Notes: generated from the sequence alone by a model not told the origin. 64,000 nucleotides of DNA from Gemmatimonadales bacterium UBA4456 (GCA_002390225.1 DGOW01000051.1:8552-72551), one strand, 5' to 3'; shown: positions 34,262-43,918, numbered from the stretch's first letter. Numbers and translations: made by a program.

Positions 34262-35263
34262 GTGGCCTTCGGCCGCGCTCTGCTGTCGGCGTTCGCAATC
34301 GCTTCATGGTGGCTGTTACTTGCCCCGGAGCCTGTCTTCGCCTGGGGGCCGGCCACACACGTCGCTCTGGGTGAGGCGGTCCTCAGTGCGCTGTACCTCG
34401 TTCCCCCGGCAGTCAGGACGCTTCTCGAGCGCTACCCCCTGCAATACCTCTACGGATCGGTCGCGGCCGACATCTCATTCGCGAAGAAGTACGTCCCCAA
34501 AGGCAGGCACTGCCATAACTGGCATATAGGGGAGGAGATCTTCCAGACGGCGGGATCCGAACGACTCGCGGCGATGGGGCTAGGCTACCTGTCCCACCTC
34601 GCGGCTGACACCGTAGCACACAACACATTCGTCCCCCGCCAACTCGTGCTCACCAATACAACTCAGGCGCTAGGTCATACGTACTGGGAGCACCGCATGG
34701 ACATGCATGTGGGTGGAGACTTCCTGAACCTGGCCCGGCACGTGGTCGTGGATCATGACCACAATGAAGCCGATGCGCTCTTCGATGAGGTTCTGAGTCG
34801 GACCGTGTTCAGCTTCGGCACCAATCGGCGGATTTTCCGCGGGATGATCCGCTTCCAGGGTCACGAACGATGGCAGCAGGTTTTTAGCCAGGTGCTCGCA
34901 AACTCACGATTCGATCTGCCCAATCCTGTTGTCGATCAGTACTTCGAGCGTTCGTTCGAGCATATAATCGGATACCTGAGAGATCGGGAGGATGCGGCTG
35001 CGGCCCAACTCGACCCGGTTGGAGACCTGAACCTGAAGCTCGCCAAGAAAGTCAGACGCAGAGCGATGTCCGATCACACGGCAGACCATGCCGAGGTGCT
35101 GGCCGAGATGGCCGACGCGTTCTTCGGATTTCCGGAGGAGCCGCTGGTGTACTGGCCTCAGATCAAGGACCCGGAGTTCGCCTCGGGGATCAGTTCAGAG
35201 ACGGCTGCCGGGCGCACCCTACCCCCGTTCAGACCTTCAGGCGATCCAGAAGTAACTCATTGA
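34262..35263 (+). CDS. Secreted zinc-dependent phospholipase C-family protein
   Basis: The 333-residue protein has a signal peptide whose predicted cleavage after VFA at residue 27 leaves Trp28 as the first mature residue, followed by GPATH. In Bacillus cereus phospholipase C the mature N-terminal Trp is a zinc ligand. Further metal motifs are HCHNWHIGEE, GYLSHLAADTVAHNTF and GHTYWEHRMDMHVG, typical of PF00882. It should act outside the cytoplasmic membrane on phospholipids or other phosphoesters. The GTG start lies 8 bp after the previous stop. Its 3' end overlaps gatB by 35 bp, tail to tail. Confidence 0.85.
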   Translation: MAFGRALLSAFAIASWWLLLAPEPVFAWGPATHVALGEAVLSALYLVPPAVRTLLERYPLQYLYGSVAADISFAKKYVPKGRHCHNWHIGEEIFQTAGSERLAAMGLGYLSHLAADTVAHNTFVPRQLVLTNTTQALGHTYWEHRMDMHVGGDFLNLARHVVVDHDHNEADALFDEVLSRTVFSFGTNRRIFRGMIRFQGHERWQQVFSQVLANSRFDLPNPVVDQYFERSFEHIIGYLRDREDAAAAQLDPVGDLNLKLAKKVRRRAMSDHTADHAEVLAEMADAFFGFPEEPLVYWPQIKDPEFASGISSETAAGRTLPPFRPSGDPEVTH

Positions 35264-36662
35264 CCAGACGAGGGTCGGCACGTCCGCCCGACCGCCCCAT
35301 CACTCGACCAACGAAGAATCCGACGAGCTTCGCCTCGCCACCGCGGTAGCGCTCGACTTCATCCGGGTGGACTGCCAGGACCTCATCCACCCAATCCATC
35401 AGAAGCGCGGTGTCGCGAACCTGTTCGAGGGCACGCTCGGAGACGATCGTGCCGGCAGCCTTCGACTCCTCCAGCATCCACCGCAGAACCTTCTTCGCAA
35501 CGGAGTCGGAGATTGTGCCTGCGTTCAGGAGTTCAATTAGTTCGACGATCTGGTGCGGACGGATCCCGAAGTCATGTGCCGCGCTCCCCTGCTCCTTCAT
35601 GAGAGCCTGGATCGGCCCCATAACCCAATTCGCGGCAGACTTTGCATCGTGGCAGCCATTCGTGACCGCCTCGAAGTAGTCAGCCCCGTCCGCAGTCTGT
35701 GTGAGCACGTCCGCGTCGTACGCAGACAGTCCGAGTTCTTCGCGAAAGCGGGTGGCCCGCGCACGCGGGAGTTCCGGCAAGGCATCACGTTCAGACGCGA
35801 TCGCATCTGCGCTCAGCCGCAGCGGGAGCAGATCCGGCTCGGCGAAGTACCGGTAGTCGTGGCGTTCCTCCTTGGCTCGCATGGGGCGCAGGACGCCTCG
35901 GTGATCGTCCCACAGCAGCGTCTCCGAGCGGACAGCTGCACCGGCTTCGATGACCCGGATCTGCCGCGCGATCTCGAGCTGGAGCGCGCGTTCGATCCCA
36001 GCGAATGAATTGACGTTCTTGATCTCGGTCTTCGTGTTGAGCGCCGTATCGCCCATCCGCCGGATCGAGATATTCGCATCTGCCCTCAGACTTCCCTCCT
36101 CCATGGAGCAGTTGCTCACGCCTGCATACTCCAGAATCCGTTTGAGCGCCTGAAGAAAGGCACGGACATCGGCGGGCTCATGAAGATCCGGTTCAGTTAC
36201 GATCTCTACGAGCGGGGTACCGGCCCGGTTCAGATCGACGGCAGTCGCACCCGGGATCCGGTCGTGCACCGACTTGCCCGCGTCCTCCTCCATATGAATC
36301 CGGTGGATCCGGACGACGGCGGGTCCATCCTCGCTGTCGTATTCGACCCTCCCGGCAGTCGCCAAAGGCTCTTCGAACTGCGTGATCTGATATCCCTTGG
36401 GCAGATCCGGGTAAAAGTAGTTCTTCCGGGCCCAGACGGCTCGATCATGCACCGTGCACTCGAGCGCGAGGGCGGTCCGTATCGCGAGGCGTACGGCCTC
36501 GGCATCGAGGGTCGGTAACGCGCCTGGAAGACCAAGGCACACGGGACATACGTGCGTGTTTGGAGCAGCCCCGAAGACGGCACGATCAGCGCAGAACAGC
36601 TTCCGTCCGGTACGGAGTTGCGCGTGCACCTCGATCCCGACGACCGGCTGCCAGGCGGTCAC
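35229..36662 (-). CDS. gatB: Asp-tRNA(Asn)/Glu-tRNA(Gln) amidotransferase subunit B
   Basis: GatB binds the mischarged tRNA and phosphorylates it with ATP so that GatA-derived ammonia can make Gln- or Asn-tRNA. The 477-residue protein has the conserved VGIEVHAQL, CPVCLGLPGALP, ARKNYFYPDLPKGYQITQ and MEEGSLRADANISIR, plus the helical YqeY-like C-terminal domain. The GTG at 36662 has AAGGAG just upstream and overlaps gatA by 4 bp. Its 3' end overlaps the convergent phospholipase-like gene. Confidence 0.98.
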   Translation of the reverse strand: MTAWQPVVGIEVHAQLRTGRKLFCADRAVFGAAPNTHVCPVCLGLPGALPTLDAEAVRLAIRTALALECTVHDRAVWARKNYFYPDLPKGYQITQFEEPLATAGRVEYDSEDGPAVVRIHRIHMEEDAGKSVHDRIPGATAVDLNRAGTPLVEIVTEPDLHEPADVRAFLQALKRILEYAGVSNCSMEEGSLRADANISIRRMGDTALNTKTEIKNVNSFAGIERALQLEIARQIRVIEAGAAVRSETLLWDDHRGVLRPMRAKEERHDYRYFAEPDLLPLRLSADAIASERDALPELPRARATRFREELGLSAYDADVLTQTADGADYFEAVTNGCHDAKSAANWVMGPIQALMKEQGSAAHDFGIRPHQIVELIELLNAGTISDSVAKKVLRWMLEESKAAGTIVSERALEQVRDTALLMDWVDEVLAVHPDEVERYRGGEAKLVGFFVGRVMGRSGGRADPRLVNELLLDRLKV

Positions 36663-38059
36663 GACTCCTTCAACGCCGTCTCGAGCACACACGCCGCCCG
36701 GATCATCATCTCCTCTTCCCACCACGGGGCGAGGAACTGCCCACCAACCGGTAGGCCCTGCACGGACCCGATCGGTACGGACATGCCGGGGATACCCGCT
36801 AGACTGGCGGGCGTCGTGAAGATGTCTTCCCGGTACATCTCTAGCGGATCGTCGATCTTCTCCCCGATCAGAAAAGCCGGGGAGGGCGTGGTCGGCGTGA
36901 AGAGCAGATCGACGCCGAGCCCGAAGACCCGCTCGAAATCTGCGCGGATGTCCGCTCGAACCCGTTGCGCTGTGCCGTAGTAGGCGTCGTAGTAGCCAGC
37001 GGAGAGTGCGAACGTGCCCAGCATGATGCGCCGCTTCACTTCTGGGCCCATCCCCTGCCTGCGCGTCGCCTCGTACATCTCAGCAACGGACCAGGCAGAC
37101 ACCCGTTGGCCAAACCGCACCCCGTCGAAGCGGGCCAGGTTGCTCGACGCCTCTGCCGGAGCGAGCACGTAGTAGCACGGCACGGCCAGATCGGTGTTCG
37201 GGAGAGTGACCTCGCGAACCGTCGCCCCTGCGGCACGAAGGTGGTCGAGTGCCCGCTCCGTGCGGTGACGGATCCCGGTGTCGAGGGTATCTGGGAAGTA
37301 CTCCACGGGGACACCGATCGTGATCCCCGACAACCCGGCTGTAGCCGGATCAGGAACAACGTCCACGGATGAGAGCGCGCAGCGATTCCCACTGGTCGCA
37401 TCCCGCGGGTCGTGCCCGGAAATGACGGCCAGCAACGCCGCAGCGTCATGGACGGTCCCCCCGAAGGTGCCGATCTGATCGAGTGACGATGCGAATGCAA
37501 CAAGCCCGTAACGGCTGACGCGACCGTACGTCGGCTTGATCCCTACGACACCGCACAGGGCGGCAGGCTGTCGGACCGACCCACCGGTGTCCGAGCCAAG
37601 CGCCATACTCACGTAGCCGGCCGCGACCGCGGCAGCAGAACCACCTGAACTCCCACCCGGCACACGAGTCCGATCATGTGGATTCAGGGTGGGACCCCAC
37701 GCTGAGTGTTCAGTCGACGAACCCATGCCGAATTCGTCCATGTTCGTCTTGCCGACAACGATACCGCCGGCTTCGCGCAGCAGCCGTACCGCTGTCGCCT
37801 CGAACGGAGAGCGGTAACCGTCGAGCATGTTCGACCCGCACGTCGTCGGAAGATCGAGGGTCACGAGGTTGTCTTTTACAGCAACAGCCACTCCCTCGAG
37901 AGCCCGGTTTTCTCCTCCCCCACCACGTCGCCCGGCCTCACCACGGCCTCCGAACGAAGCTTCCAGGGCATCCCTGTCGGCGAGCGAGACAAAGGCGTTG
38001 AGGCTGGAGTCCAACGACTCGTCTCGACGGATCGTCTCGAGCAAGTCCAACGCCGTCAT
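36659..38059 (-). CDS. gatA: Asp-tRNA(Asn)/Glu-tRNA(Gln) amidotransferase subunit A
   Basis: GatA is the glutaminase of GatCAB. The 466-residue amidase-signature protein has the Ser-cisSer-Lys triad K62 (VAVKDN), S137 (PGGSSGGS) and S161 (GSDTGGSVRQPA), with the same spacing as the S. aureus triad. It overlaps gatC and gatB by 4 bp each. With the complete gatCAB, indirect Gln- or Asn-tRNA synthesis is likely in this organism. Confidence 0.98.
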   Translation of the reverse strand: MTALDLLETIRRDESLDSSLNAFVSLADRDALEASFGGRGEAGRRGGGGENRALEGVAVAVKDNLVTLDLPTTCGSNMLDGYRSPFEATAVRLLREAGGIVVGKTNMDEFGMGSSTEHSAWGPTLNPHDRTRVPGGSSGGSAAAVAAGYVSMALGSDTGGSVRQPAALCGVVGIKPTYGRVSRYGLVAFASSLDQIGTFGGTVHDAAALLAVISGHDPRDATSGNRCALSSVDVVPDPATAGLSGITIGVPVEYFPDTLDTGIRHRTERALDHLRAAGATVREVTLPNTDLAVPCYYVLAPAEASSNLARFDGVRFGQRVSAWSVAEMYEATRRQGMGPEVKRRIMLGTFALSAGYYDAYYGTAQRVRADIRADFERVFGLGVDLLFTPTTPSPAFLIGEKIDDPLEMYREDIFTTPASLAGIPGMSVPIGSVQGLPVGGQFLAPWWEEEMMIRAACVLETALKES

Positions 38060-38382
38060 CCCTCATCGTCCTCCGCGGTAACACCCGGGAGCGGCGGCAC
38101 GACGAAGAAGCCCTCCACCCACTCCGGCGCAAACGCACCAGGGCCTTCGCTCAGGGGATCGGGCGATCCGGTCTCGTCGCGCACGCCCTCGATCGCTTCT
38201 GGCTGCTGGTCCGCCTCGCGGGGCCCCGTGCCGCGACTTCTCTCTGAATCGGCACTGCGTAGCCGTTCCACGTACGCGAGGATCAGATTCATCTCCCCGG
38301 TCAACCGATCGGCTTCCTCATCCTCAAGACTCAATCGCGCGAGGCGAGCGATCCGGTCGACTTCAGCTCGGTCGACGCTCAT
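38056..38382 (-). CDS. gatC: Asp-tRNA(Asn)/Glu-tRNA(Gln) amidotransferase subunit C
   Basis: GatC is the small linker that wraps around GatA and GatB. The 108-residue protein starts with MSVDRAEVDRIARLARLSLEDEEADRL and has MNLILAYVERL, both family hallmarks, and ends with the expected stretch of hydrophobic-aromatic residues (GFFVVPPLPG). It overlaps pcrA by 4 bp and gatA by 4 bp. Confidence 0.95.
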   Translation of the reverse strand: MSVDRAEVDRIARLARLSLEDEEADRLTGEMNLILAYVERLRSADSERSRGTGPREADQQPEAIEGVRDETGSPDPLSEGPGAFAPEWVEGFFVVPPLPGVTAEDDEG

Positions 38383-40667
38383 GGCCAGTCTTTTTCAAGC
38401 GCAGCGTAGCGCAGCAGAAGTTTCTTCCGGCCCACGTCATCGAAGTCGACGGTCACCTTGAGGTCTCGACCGAAGCCCGAGATCTCGACAACCGATCCGG
38501 AGCCGAAGGTCTGATGGACGACCCGCTCTCCCTTCAAGAAGCGCGGGGTATCCTGGTTCATTGCGAGATCAGGATCCGGCTCGTACTCGTCACCACCATT
38601 GTCACGACCTCCACCTTCGGACCGCCACGCGCGCCCGCTTCGATGCGGTGTCGATTGTGCCGTAATGCTCAGCCGCTTCGAGCGCCGCTCCTCGATCAGC
38701 TCTTCGGGGATCGCGTCGATGAATGACGAACGGGTATTGTAGTTGAAGTCTCCCGCGCGCCGGCGCTGCCTTGCCCAGCACAGGGAAAGCTTGTTCTCGG
38801 CCCGCGTAATCCCGACGTAGAAGAGGCGCCTCTCCTCCTCGAGAGTTTCAGGGTCGTCGTATGCGCGGCCCAGCGGGAAGAGCCCCTCTTCCATGCCCGC
38901 GATGAAGACGATCGGAAACTCGAGTCCCTTGGCATTGTGCAGCGTCATGAGGGTTGCGGTGTCCGAACTCGGATCGAGGCGATCCACGTCGGCAACCAGA
39001 GCTACCTGTTGCAGAAAGAGATCGAGCTCCGTGAACGTGTCGATATCCTCCTCGGCGACGCTCTGCACCTGCGTGGAGTCGAAATCCACCGCACCGGCGA
39101 TGAGCTCGGTGACGTTTCGGGCCCGGTCTTCTCCGTCAGGCCCTTCTTCGACGAGGTGACGCACGAGATCGAGGTCCTCCACCAGCTCTTCGAGCAGATC
39201 TCCGACACGTGCCTGGGTGGCCCGCACGCCGAAGCGCTGGATGAGCTCGGCAAAGCGTTCGAGCCCACGAGCACCGGCCGCCCGGAGCTTCGGGACTTCA
39301 CTCGCTCGTAGCGCCGCCTCCAGGAGCGACAGGTCCTGTTCGGCAGCCCAGCGCACCAGGTGTTCCTGGCTTGTCAGGCCAATACCGCGCCTCGGATAGT
39401 TCACCACACGTGCGAACGCGACCGCGTCCCGTGGGTTGGAGATCAGGCGCAGATACGCGAGCACGTCCTGGATCTCGCGTCGTGCGTAGAAGCGGACACC
39501 TCCTACCACCTGATAAGGGATACCCTCCCGCCGGAATGCGTCTTCCAGGGCGCGCGCCTGCGCGTTCGTACGGTACAAAACCGCTGCCGATGAATAAGAC
39601 GAACCCGGTGTTTCGCGCACGCGAGTCTCGATCTCGCCGACGATCCAGCGGGCCTCGTCATTTTCATCGAACGACTCGAGGATCGTGAGCGGCTCACCCC
39701 CGACCCGCTCGGTCCGAAGCGTCTTTCCTTTCCGGTTCAGATTCTCTGCGATCACATGGTTCGCCGCGTCGAGGATCTTCTCGCTCGACCGGTAGTTCTG
39801 CTCGAGCCGCACCGTGACGGCCGAGGGGAATGCATCCTCAAAGTCCAGGATGTTCCTGATGTCGGCGCCTCTCCAACCGTAGATCGATTGATCGTCGTCC
39901 CCAACGACCATCAAATTCGTATGCTGATCAGACAGAAGCTCGACGAATCGAAACTGAGCGCGGTTCGTGTCCTGGTATTCGTCGACGAGCACGAACCCGA
40001 ATCGATCCCGATAGCGGTCGAGTAGCTCCGGCACCGCGTCAAATAACTCGACTGGCTTCACCAGCAGGTCGTCGAAGTCGAAGGCGTTCTGACGTTCGAG
40101 CGCCTTCTGATACTCGGGATAGACCTTTGCGACATTGCGCAGGTACAGGTCAAAGGACCCTTCGTGCTCCTGGGCGAACGCGGTGGCGGTGATCAGCTGG
40201 TTCTTCGCACTGCTGATCTCGTTGCGAATTGCCTTCGGGCTCCAGCGCTTGGGATCGAGACCGATCGAGTCCTGTACGGACTTCACCAAGCGCAGCGACT
40301 GGTCCGCATCAAAGATGCTGAAGGTCCGATCCCAGCCGAGACGATCCGCGTGGCGTCGCAGAATGCGTGCTCCGATCGCGTGGAACGTCCCGACCCACAT
40401 TCCTGCCGGCGCGGAGCCGAGCAGTCGCGCGATCCGCTCCTTCATCTCGCCCGCGGCCTTGTTGGTAAAGGTGACCGACAAGATGCGGTCAGCCGGAACG
40501 CCGTGGACGTGGATCAGGTGACAGACACGCGCGGTGAGCACTCTGGTCTTACCGGAGCCTGCACCCGCAAGCACGAGAATCGGACCCTCGAAGTGCTTTG
40601 TGGCGCGGAGCTGTTCGGGATTGAGCCCCTGAAGGTGTAGATCGGAGCTCAGGAAAGAGTCCTGCAT
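38379..40667 (-). CDS. pcrA: UvrD/PcrA-type ATP-dependent DNA helicase
   Basis: This superfamily 1A 3'-5' helicase acts in nucleotide-excision repair and replication. The 762-residue protein has Walker A AGAGSGKT (34-41), motif II VDEYQDTN, GDDDQSIYGWRGAD, and motif V/VI TLMTLHNAKGLEFPIVFI and FYVGITRAENKLSL. Its C-terminal GERVVHQTFGSGSVVEISG and VDFDD region is the Tudor-like domain that binds RNA polymerase in PcrA. I chose the ATG at 40667 because sequence further upstream is not of the family. It overlaps gatC by 4 bp. Confidence 0.96.
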   Translation of the reverse strand: MQDSFLSSDLHLQGLNPEQLRATKHFEGPILVLAGAGSGKTRVLTARVCHLIHVHGVPADRILSVTFTNKAAGEMKERIARLLGSAPAGMWVGTFHAIGARILRRHADRLGWDRTFSIFDADQSLRLVKSVQDSIGLDPKRWSPKAIRNEISSAKNQLITATAFAQEHEGSFDLYLRNVAKVYPEYQKALERQNAFDFDDLLVKPVELFDAVPELLDRYRDRFGFVLVDEYQDTNRAQFRFVELLSDQHTNLMVVGDDDQSIYGWRGADIRNILDFEDAFPSAVTVRLEQNYRSSEKILDAANHVIAENLNRKGKTLRTERVGGEPLTILESFDENDEARWIVGEIETRVRETPGSSYSSAAVLYRTNAQARALEDAFRREGIPYQVVGGVRFYARREIQDVLAYLRLISNPRDAVAFARVVNYPRRGIGLTSQEHLVRWAAEQDLSLLEAALRASEVPKLRAAGARGLERFAELIQRFGVRATQARVGDLLEELVEDLDLVRHLVEEGPDGEDRARNVTELIAGAVDFDSTQVQSVAEEDIDTFTELDLFLQQVALVADVDRLDPSSDTATLMTLHNAKGLEFPIVFIAGMEEGLFPLGRAYDDPETLEEERRLFYVGITRAENKLSLCWARQRRRAGDFNYNTRSSFIDAIPEELIEERRSKRLSITAQSTPHRSGRAWRSEGGGRDNGGDEYEPDPDLAMNQDTPRFLKGERVVHQTFGSGSVVEISGFGRDLKVTVDFDDVGRKKLLLRYAALEKDWP

Positions 40668-40686
40668 GCGTGAGGGCCTGTGGGGA

Positions 40687-41871
40687 TCAGTCTTCCGCTG
40701 TGGGAAGGCGGATCTGGAATGTCGTACCTTCGACCGTTTCGAGAAGCTCGATCTTACCCTTGTGCACGCCTTCCACGATCCTACGTGACAACGCGAGGCC
40801 CACTCCCCATCCGCCGGACTTCGTCGACACCCCTGGCTCGAAGATCCGGTCACGGACTTCTGCGGCGACCCCCGGGCCCGAATCCCGAATGCGGACGCTG
40901 ACCCACTGTCCCCCGATCTCTCGGGCATAAATGGTGATCTTGCCACCTCGACCAGCGAGGGCATCGAGGGCGTTCTTTACCACATTTTCGAGCGCCCAGA
41001 CAAGGAGCACCTCGTTGCCTTTCACTGGCGGTAAGCCGTGTGGGATGTCGACGATCAGATCGACACCTTTCTTCGCCAGCCTGGGGATGCGCGCTGCCAG
41101 ATACGCTTCGAGGTCCTCGACCACCTGACGTACCGACAGGCTCTCCAGATCCGGCTCGGTCCCGATGAGCTCGAAGCGGTGACTGATGCGTTCGAGTCGA
41201 TCGAGGTCCTCTCCGATCGAGCTGGCGATGTCGAGGTCATCGAGGTCTCCCGGTCGGTCACGCTCCTCAAGTCGAAGCACTTCAAGCCATCCAGCGAGCG
41301 AAGACAGCGGAGTCCCAAGCTGATGGGCCAGCTCCCGGGCCATCGAGGTCCATGCCCGCTCGCTTTCTGCCCTCCTCTGGTACCGGATCACCAGAAAACC
41401 GATGAAGGCGGTCAGCAGCAGTCCGGCGGCCTGAAGGTAAGGAACAGAGCGCAAACTTCGAGCTTCGGGAGAGTCGCCAAAGTGAATGTGCTGCGCACCG
41501 AGCGGGTCTCCCACCGGATCATGCTCTTCGTCGAGTCGCCGAACGTAGGCCCGGATGCGCTCCTGGCCCTCTACCGTCCCATCGTCCACATCGAACGGCA
41601 GATTCACGTGATTGAGTACTGTATCACCCGGGCCCATGACGACGAGCGGCACCCCCGACTGGGTCACGATCTGCTGAAGCTCGAGCAGGGACTGGGTCAC
41701 CTCGGCCTGATCCTGTGAGACCAGTCCCTCCTGCACCTCGGTGTAGATACGGGACAGGAGCTCCGAATTCTCCTGGACGCGACGAAAAATCTGCTGGGTG
41801 TACAGGAGGTACCAACCCAACAGCATCACGAACAGTGTCGCCAGGGCGACGGGCCACTTGATACGAATCAT
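40687..41871 (-). CDS. Sensor histidine kinase, orphan
   Basis: The 394-residue protein has membrane helices at about 7-25 and 146-164, so roughly 120 residues are periplasmic. The H-box ELAHQLGTPLSSL has the phosphoacceptor H183. The N-box ENVVKNALDAL, G1 DSGPGV, F-box IFEPGVSTK and G2 GGWGVGLALS follow. No response regulator gene is adjacent. The nearest receiver gene, about 2 kb away, is frameshifted. The signal sensed is unknown. Confidence 0.92.
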   Translation of the reverse strand: MIRIKWPVALATLFVMLLGWYLLYTQQIFRRVQENSELLSRIYTEVQEGLVSQDQAEVTQSLLELQQIVTQSGVPLVVMGPGDTVLNHVNLPFDVDDGTVEGQERIRAYVRRLDEEHDPVGDPLGAQHIHFGDSPEARSLRSVPYLQAAGLLLTAFIGFLVIRYQRRAESERAWTSMARELAHQLGTPLSSLAGWLEVLRLEERDRPGDLDDLDIASSIGEDLDRLERISHRFELIGTEPDLESLSVRQVVEDLEAYLAARIPRLAKKGVDLIVDIPHGLPPVKGNEVLLVWALENVVKNALDALAGRGGKITIYAREIGGQWVSVRIRDSGPGVAAEVRDRIFEPGVSTKSGGWGVGLALSRRIVEGVHKGKIELLETVEGTTFQIRLPTAED

Positions 41872-41928
41872 CGGCGCAAGAGATCGGGACGAATTAACGA
41901 CCCCAGACGAGACAAGAGCTAGGCTTCT

Positions 41929-43209
41929 CTACGTCGAGGCGGTCAGCCGCTGCACACCAACGTAGGGGTGGAGGACCTCGGGAAGCGAGACACTGCCGTC
42001 CGGCTCCTGGAAGGTCTCGAGCAGAGCAGCGATGACGCGAGGCAGCGCCAGTCCCGAACCATTGAGCGTGTGAACGAACTCGGGCTTCTCGGACTGGGAA
42101 CGACGGAACCGGATATTACCACGCCGCGCCTGAAAATCGGTGAACGTCGTGCAACTCGATACCTCGAGCCATTTCTTTACACCCGGTGCCCACACCTCGA
42201 GGTCGTACGTCATCGCCCCGCTCTGCCCCAGATCGCCCGTGGCGAGCAGAAGTCGCCGGTGGTGAAGGCCGAGGCGTTTCAGCAGCGTCTCAACCTCGCC
42301 GGTGAGCTCCTCCAGCGCCTCGAGACCGCGCTCGGGCGTCTCGAATCGAACGAGCTCGACCTTGTCAAACTGATGGACGCGCAGAAGACCACGCGTGTCT
42401 TTCCCGGCGGCACCCGCTTCCCGCCGGAAGCACGGCGAGTACGCGGTGTATCGCCTGGGCAGGTCCTCGACGGTGAGCAGCTCGTCACGATGCAGGTTGG
42501 TTACGGGTACTTCCGCGGTCGGCACCAGCCACAAATCATCTCGCTCCGACCGGTACGACTCTTCGGCGAACTTAGGAAGCTGGCCGGTGGCAGTCATCGA
42601 CTCCGGGCTGACCAGATAGGGCACCCGGACCTCGGTATACCCGTGCTCCTCTGTGTGTACGTCGAGGAAGAAGTTGATCAAGCCTCGCTGCAGTCGTGCG
42701 CCGTGCCCAACCAGAACGGGGAAGCCCGATCCCGAGATTTTCGAACCACGGGGCAGGTCGAGAATTCCAAGATTTTCACCAATTGACCAGTGCGGCTGTG
42801 CCTCGAAGTCGAACGTCACCGGCGCACCCCAGATCGAGAGAACCTCGTTGGCCTCCTCGCCACCAGCCGGCACACGCCGGTAAGGCTCGTTCGGGATGAG
42901 GAGCAGATGGTGACGAATGAACTCGTCGGCCTCTCGGACGACGTCGTCGAGCTCAGCAATCCTCTCGCCGAGGGCACGCGTCTGCTCGATGATCGCGGAC
43001 GCATCCTGACCCGCCCGTTTCAATTCACCGACCTGCTTCGACACGATGTTACGCTGGGCCTTGAGTTCGTTTACCTCGCCGATCGCCTGACGCCTAGCTT
43101 CGTCCCGCGAGAGGATGACATCCACGGCCTGAGGGAGCGAGGCGTCTCGCCGCCCGAGCGCCTCCTTTACGGCCTCGGGCTCAGCACGAAGCCGCCGGAT
43201 GTCGAGCAT
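41929..43209 (-). CDS. serS: Seryl-tRNA synthetase
   Basis: It charges tRNA-Ser and tRNA-Sec. The 426-residue protein has an N-terminal coiled-coil tRNA-binding arm (residues about 30-110). Class II motifs follow: TAEVPVTNLH, motif 2 FRREAGAAGKDTRGLLRVHQFDKVE and motif 3 NGSGLALPRVIAALLE. It is preceded by a lipoprotein gene three bases away and is on the same strand. Confidence 0.98.
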   Translation of the reverse strand: MLDIRRLRAEPEAVKEALGRRDASLPQAVDVILSRDEARRQAIGEVNELKAQRNIVSKQVGELKRAGQDASAIIEQTRALGERIAELDDVVREADEFIRHHLLLIPNEPYRRVPAGGEEANEVLSIWGAPVTFDFEAQPHWSIGENLGILDLPRGSKISGSGFPVLVGHGARLQRGLINFFLDVHTEEHGYTEVRVPYLVSPESMTATGQLPKFAEESYRSERDDLWLVPTAEVPVTNLHRDELLTVEDLPRRYTAYSPCFRREAGAAGKDTRGLLRVHQFDKVELVRFETPERGLEALEELTGEVETLLKRLGLHHRRLLLATGDLGQSGAMTYDLEVWAPGVKKWLEVSSCTTFTDFQARRGNIRFRRSQSEKPEFVHTLNGSGLALPRVIAALLETFQEPDGSVSLPEVLHPYVGVQRLTAST

Positions 43210-43212
43210 GGG

Positions 43213-43803
43213 TCAGTTCGGAGGTACGAGATCCCGGTCGTTACACACGGGATTCGTGACATGCCGGAAGAGGAAGGTCCCGCCCACAGGATCGATGTCG
43301 ACCGCCTCCAGCTTCGAGTGATAGCGACAGGAGCGACCGAACGACCCTGGCGAGCGATTCGTCTTGACCACGTAGACGTTGCCGAATTCCACGATCACCG
43401 GCTCGTCAGAGACGTACCGGAGTGAATCGCTCGGAGCCTCAGTGACGTCTTCGAGACGGGAGTCTTCGAAGGTCGCGATCTCGGCCTCGGTAAAGATGCC
43501 CAAGACCGCCGGCGGCAACAGAACGATCTGACCACCGCGTGTGTCAACGGCTACGTCCCACTGACCGGCGACGCCTGGCACCTCGACCTCCAGCTCGAGC
43601 CCCTCAAAGAACGAGTAGGCCGACACGAGACCCAGTTCCGGTCGCGCCATCGAATACAGAAGTACCGTGTCAGGATTGTCCGTCCAGTTGAATGCGAACG
43701 GGTCATCGTCGCAGGCCGTGGCTGTCACAAGCATGCATAGAGCCCCCGCGAGCGACAGCGCGATGCGGGATCGCCGATGATTCTGACCTGATATCTGTTT
43801 CAA
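43213..43803 (-). CDS. Predicted lipoprotein, function unknown
   Basis: The 196-residue product has a basic N-terminus, a hydrophobic core and a lipobox VTATAC at about residue 31, so it should be lipid-anchored. The mature part is rich in beta-type segments (PDTVLLYSMARPELGLVSAYSFF, GQIVLLPPAVLGIFTEAEIATF), with two Cys in the second half that could pair. No known domain is recognised. It ends 3 bp before serS. Confidence 0.7.
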   Translation of the reverse strand: MKQISGQNHRRSRIALSLAGALCMLVTATACDDDPFAFNWTDNPDTVLLYSMARPELGLVSAYSFFEGLELEVEVPGVAGQWDVAVDTRGGQIVLLPPAVLGIFTEAEIATFEDSRLEDVTEAPSDSLRYVSDEPVIVEFGNVYVVKTNRSPGSFGRSCRYHSKLEAVDIDPVGGTFLFRHVTNPVCNDRDLVPPN

Positions 43804-43889
43804 AACGGACCTCGAACAGGAACCGAAACGGGTGGCGAAACTTGACGATAGGATTCCAAGGGGTCAACCCCGAAAAGCCCCGTATTTGC

Positions 43890-43918
43890 TTGACTTTACC
43901 CCATATCAGAGGTAGGTT
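43890..43918 (+). promoter_or_regulatory. Candidate promoter of the response-regulator and mannose-1-phosphate unit
   Basis: TTGACT (43890-43895) and TAGGTT (43913-43918) are separated by 17 bp, about 75 bp before the GTG at 43995. The -35 is near consensus and the -10 is weak. Confidence 0.45.
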
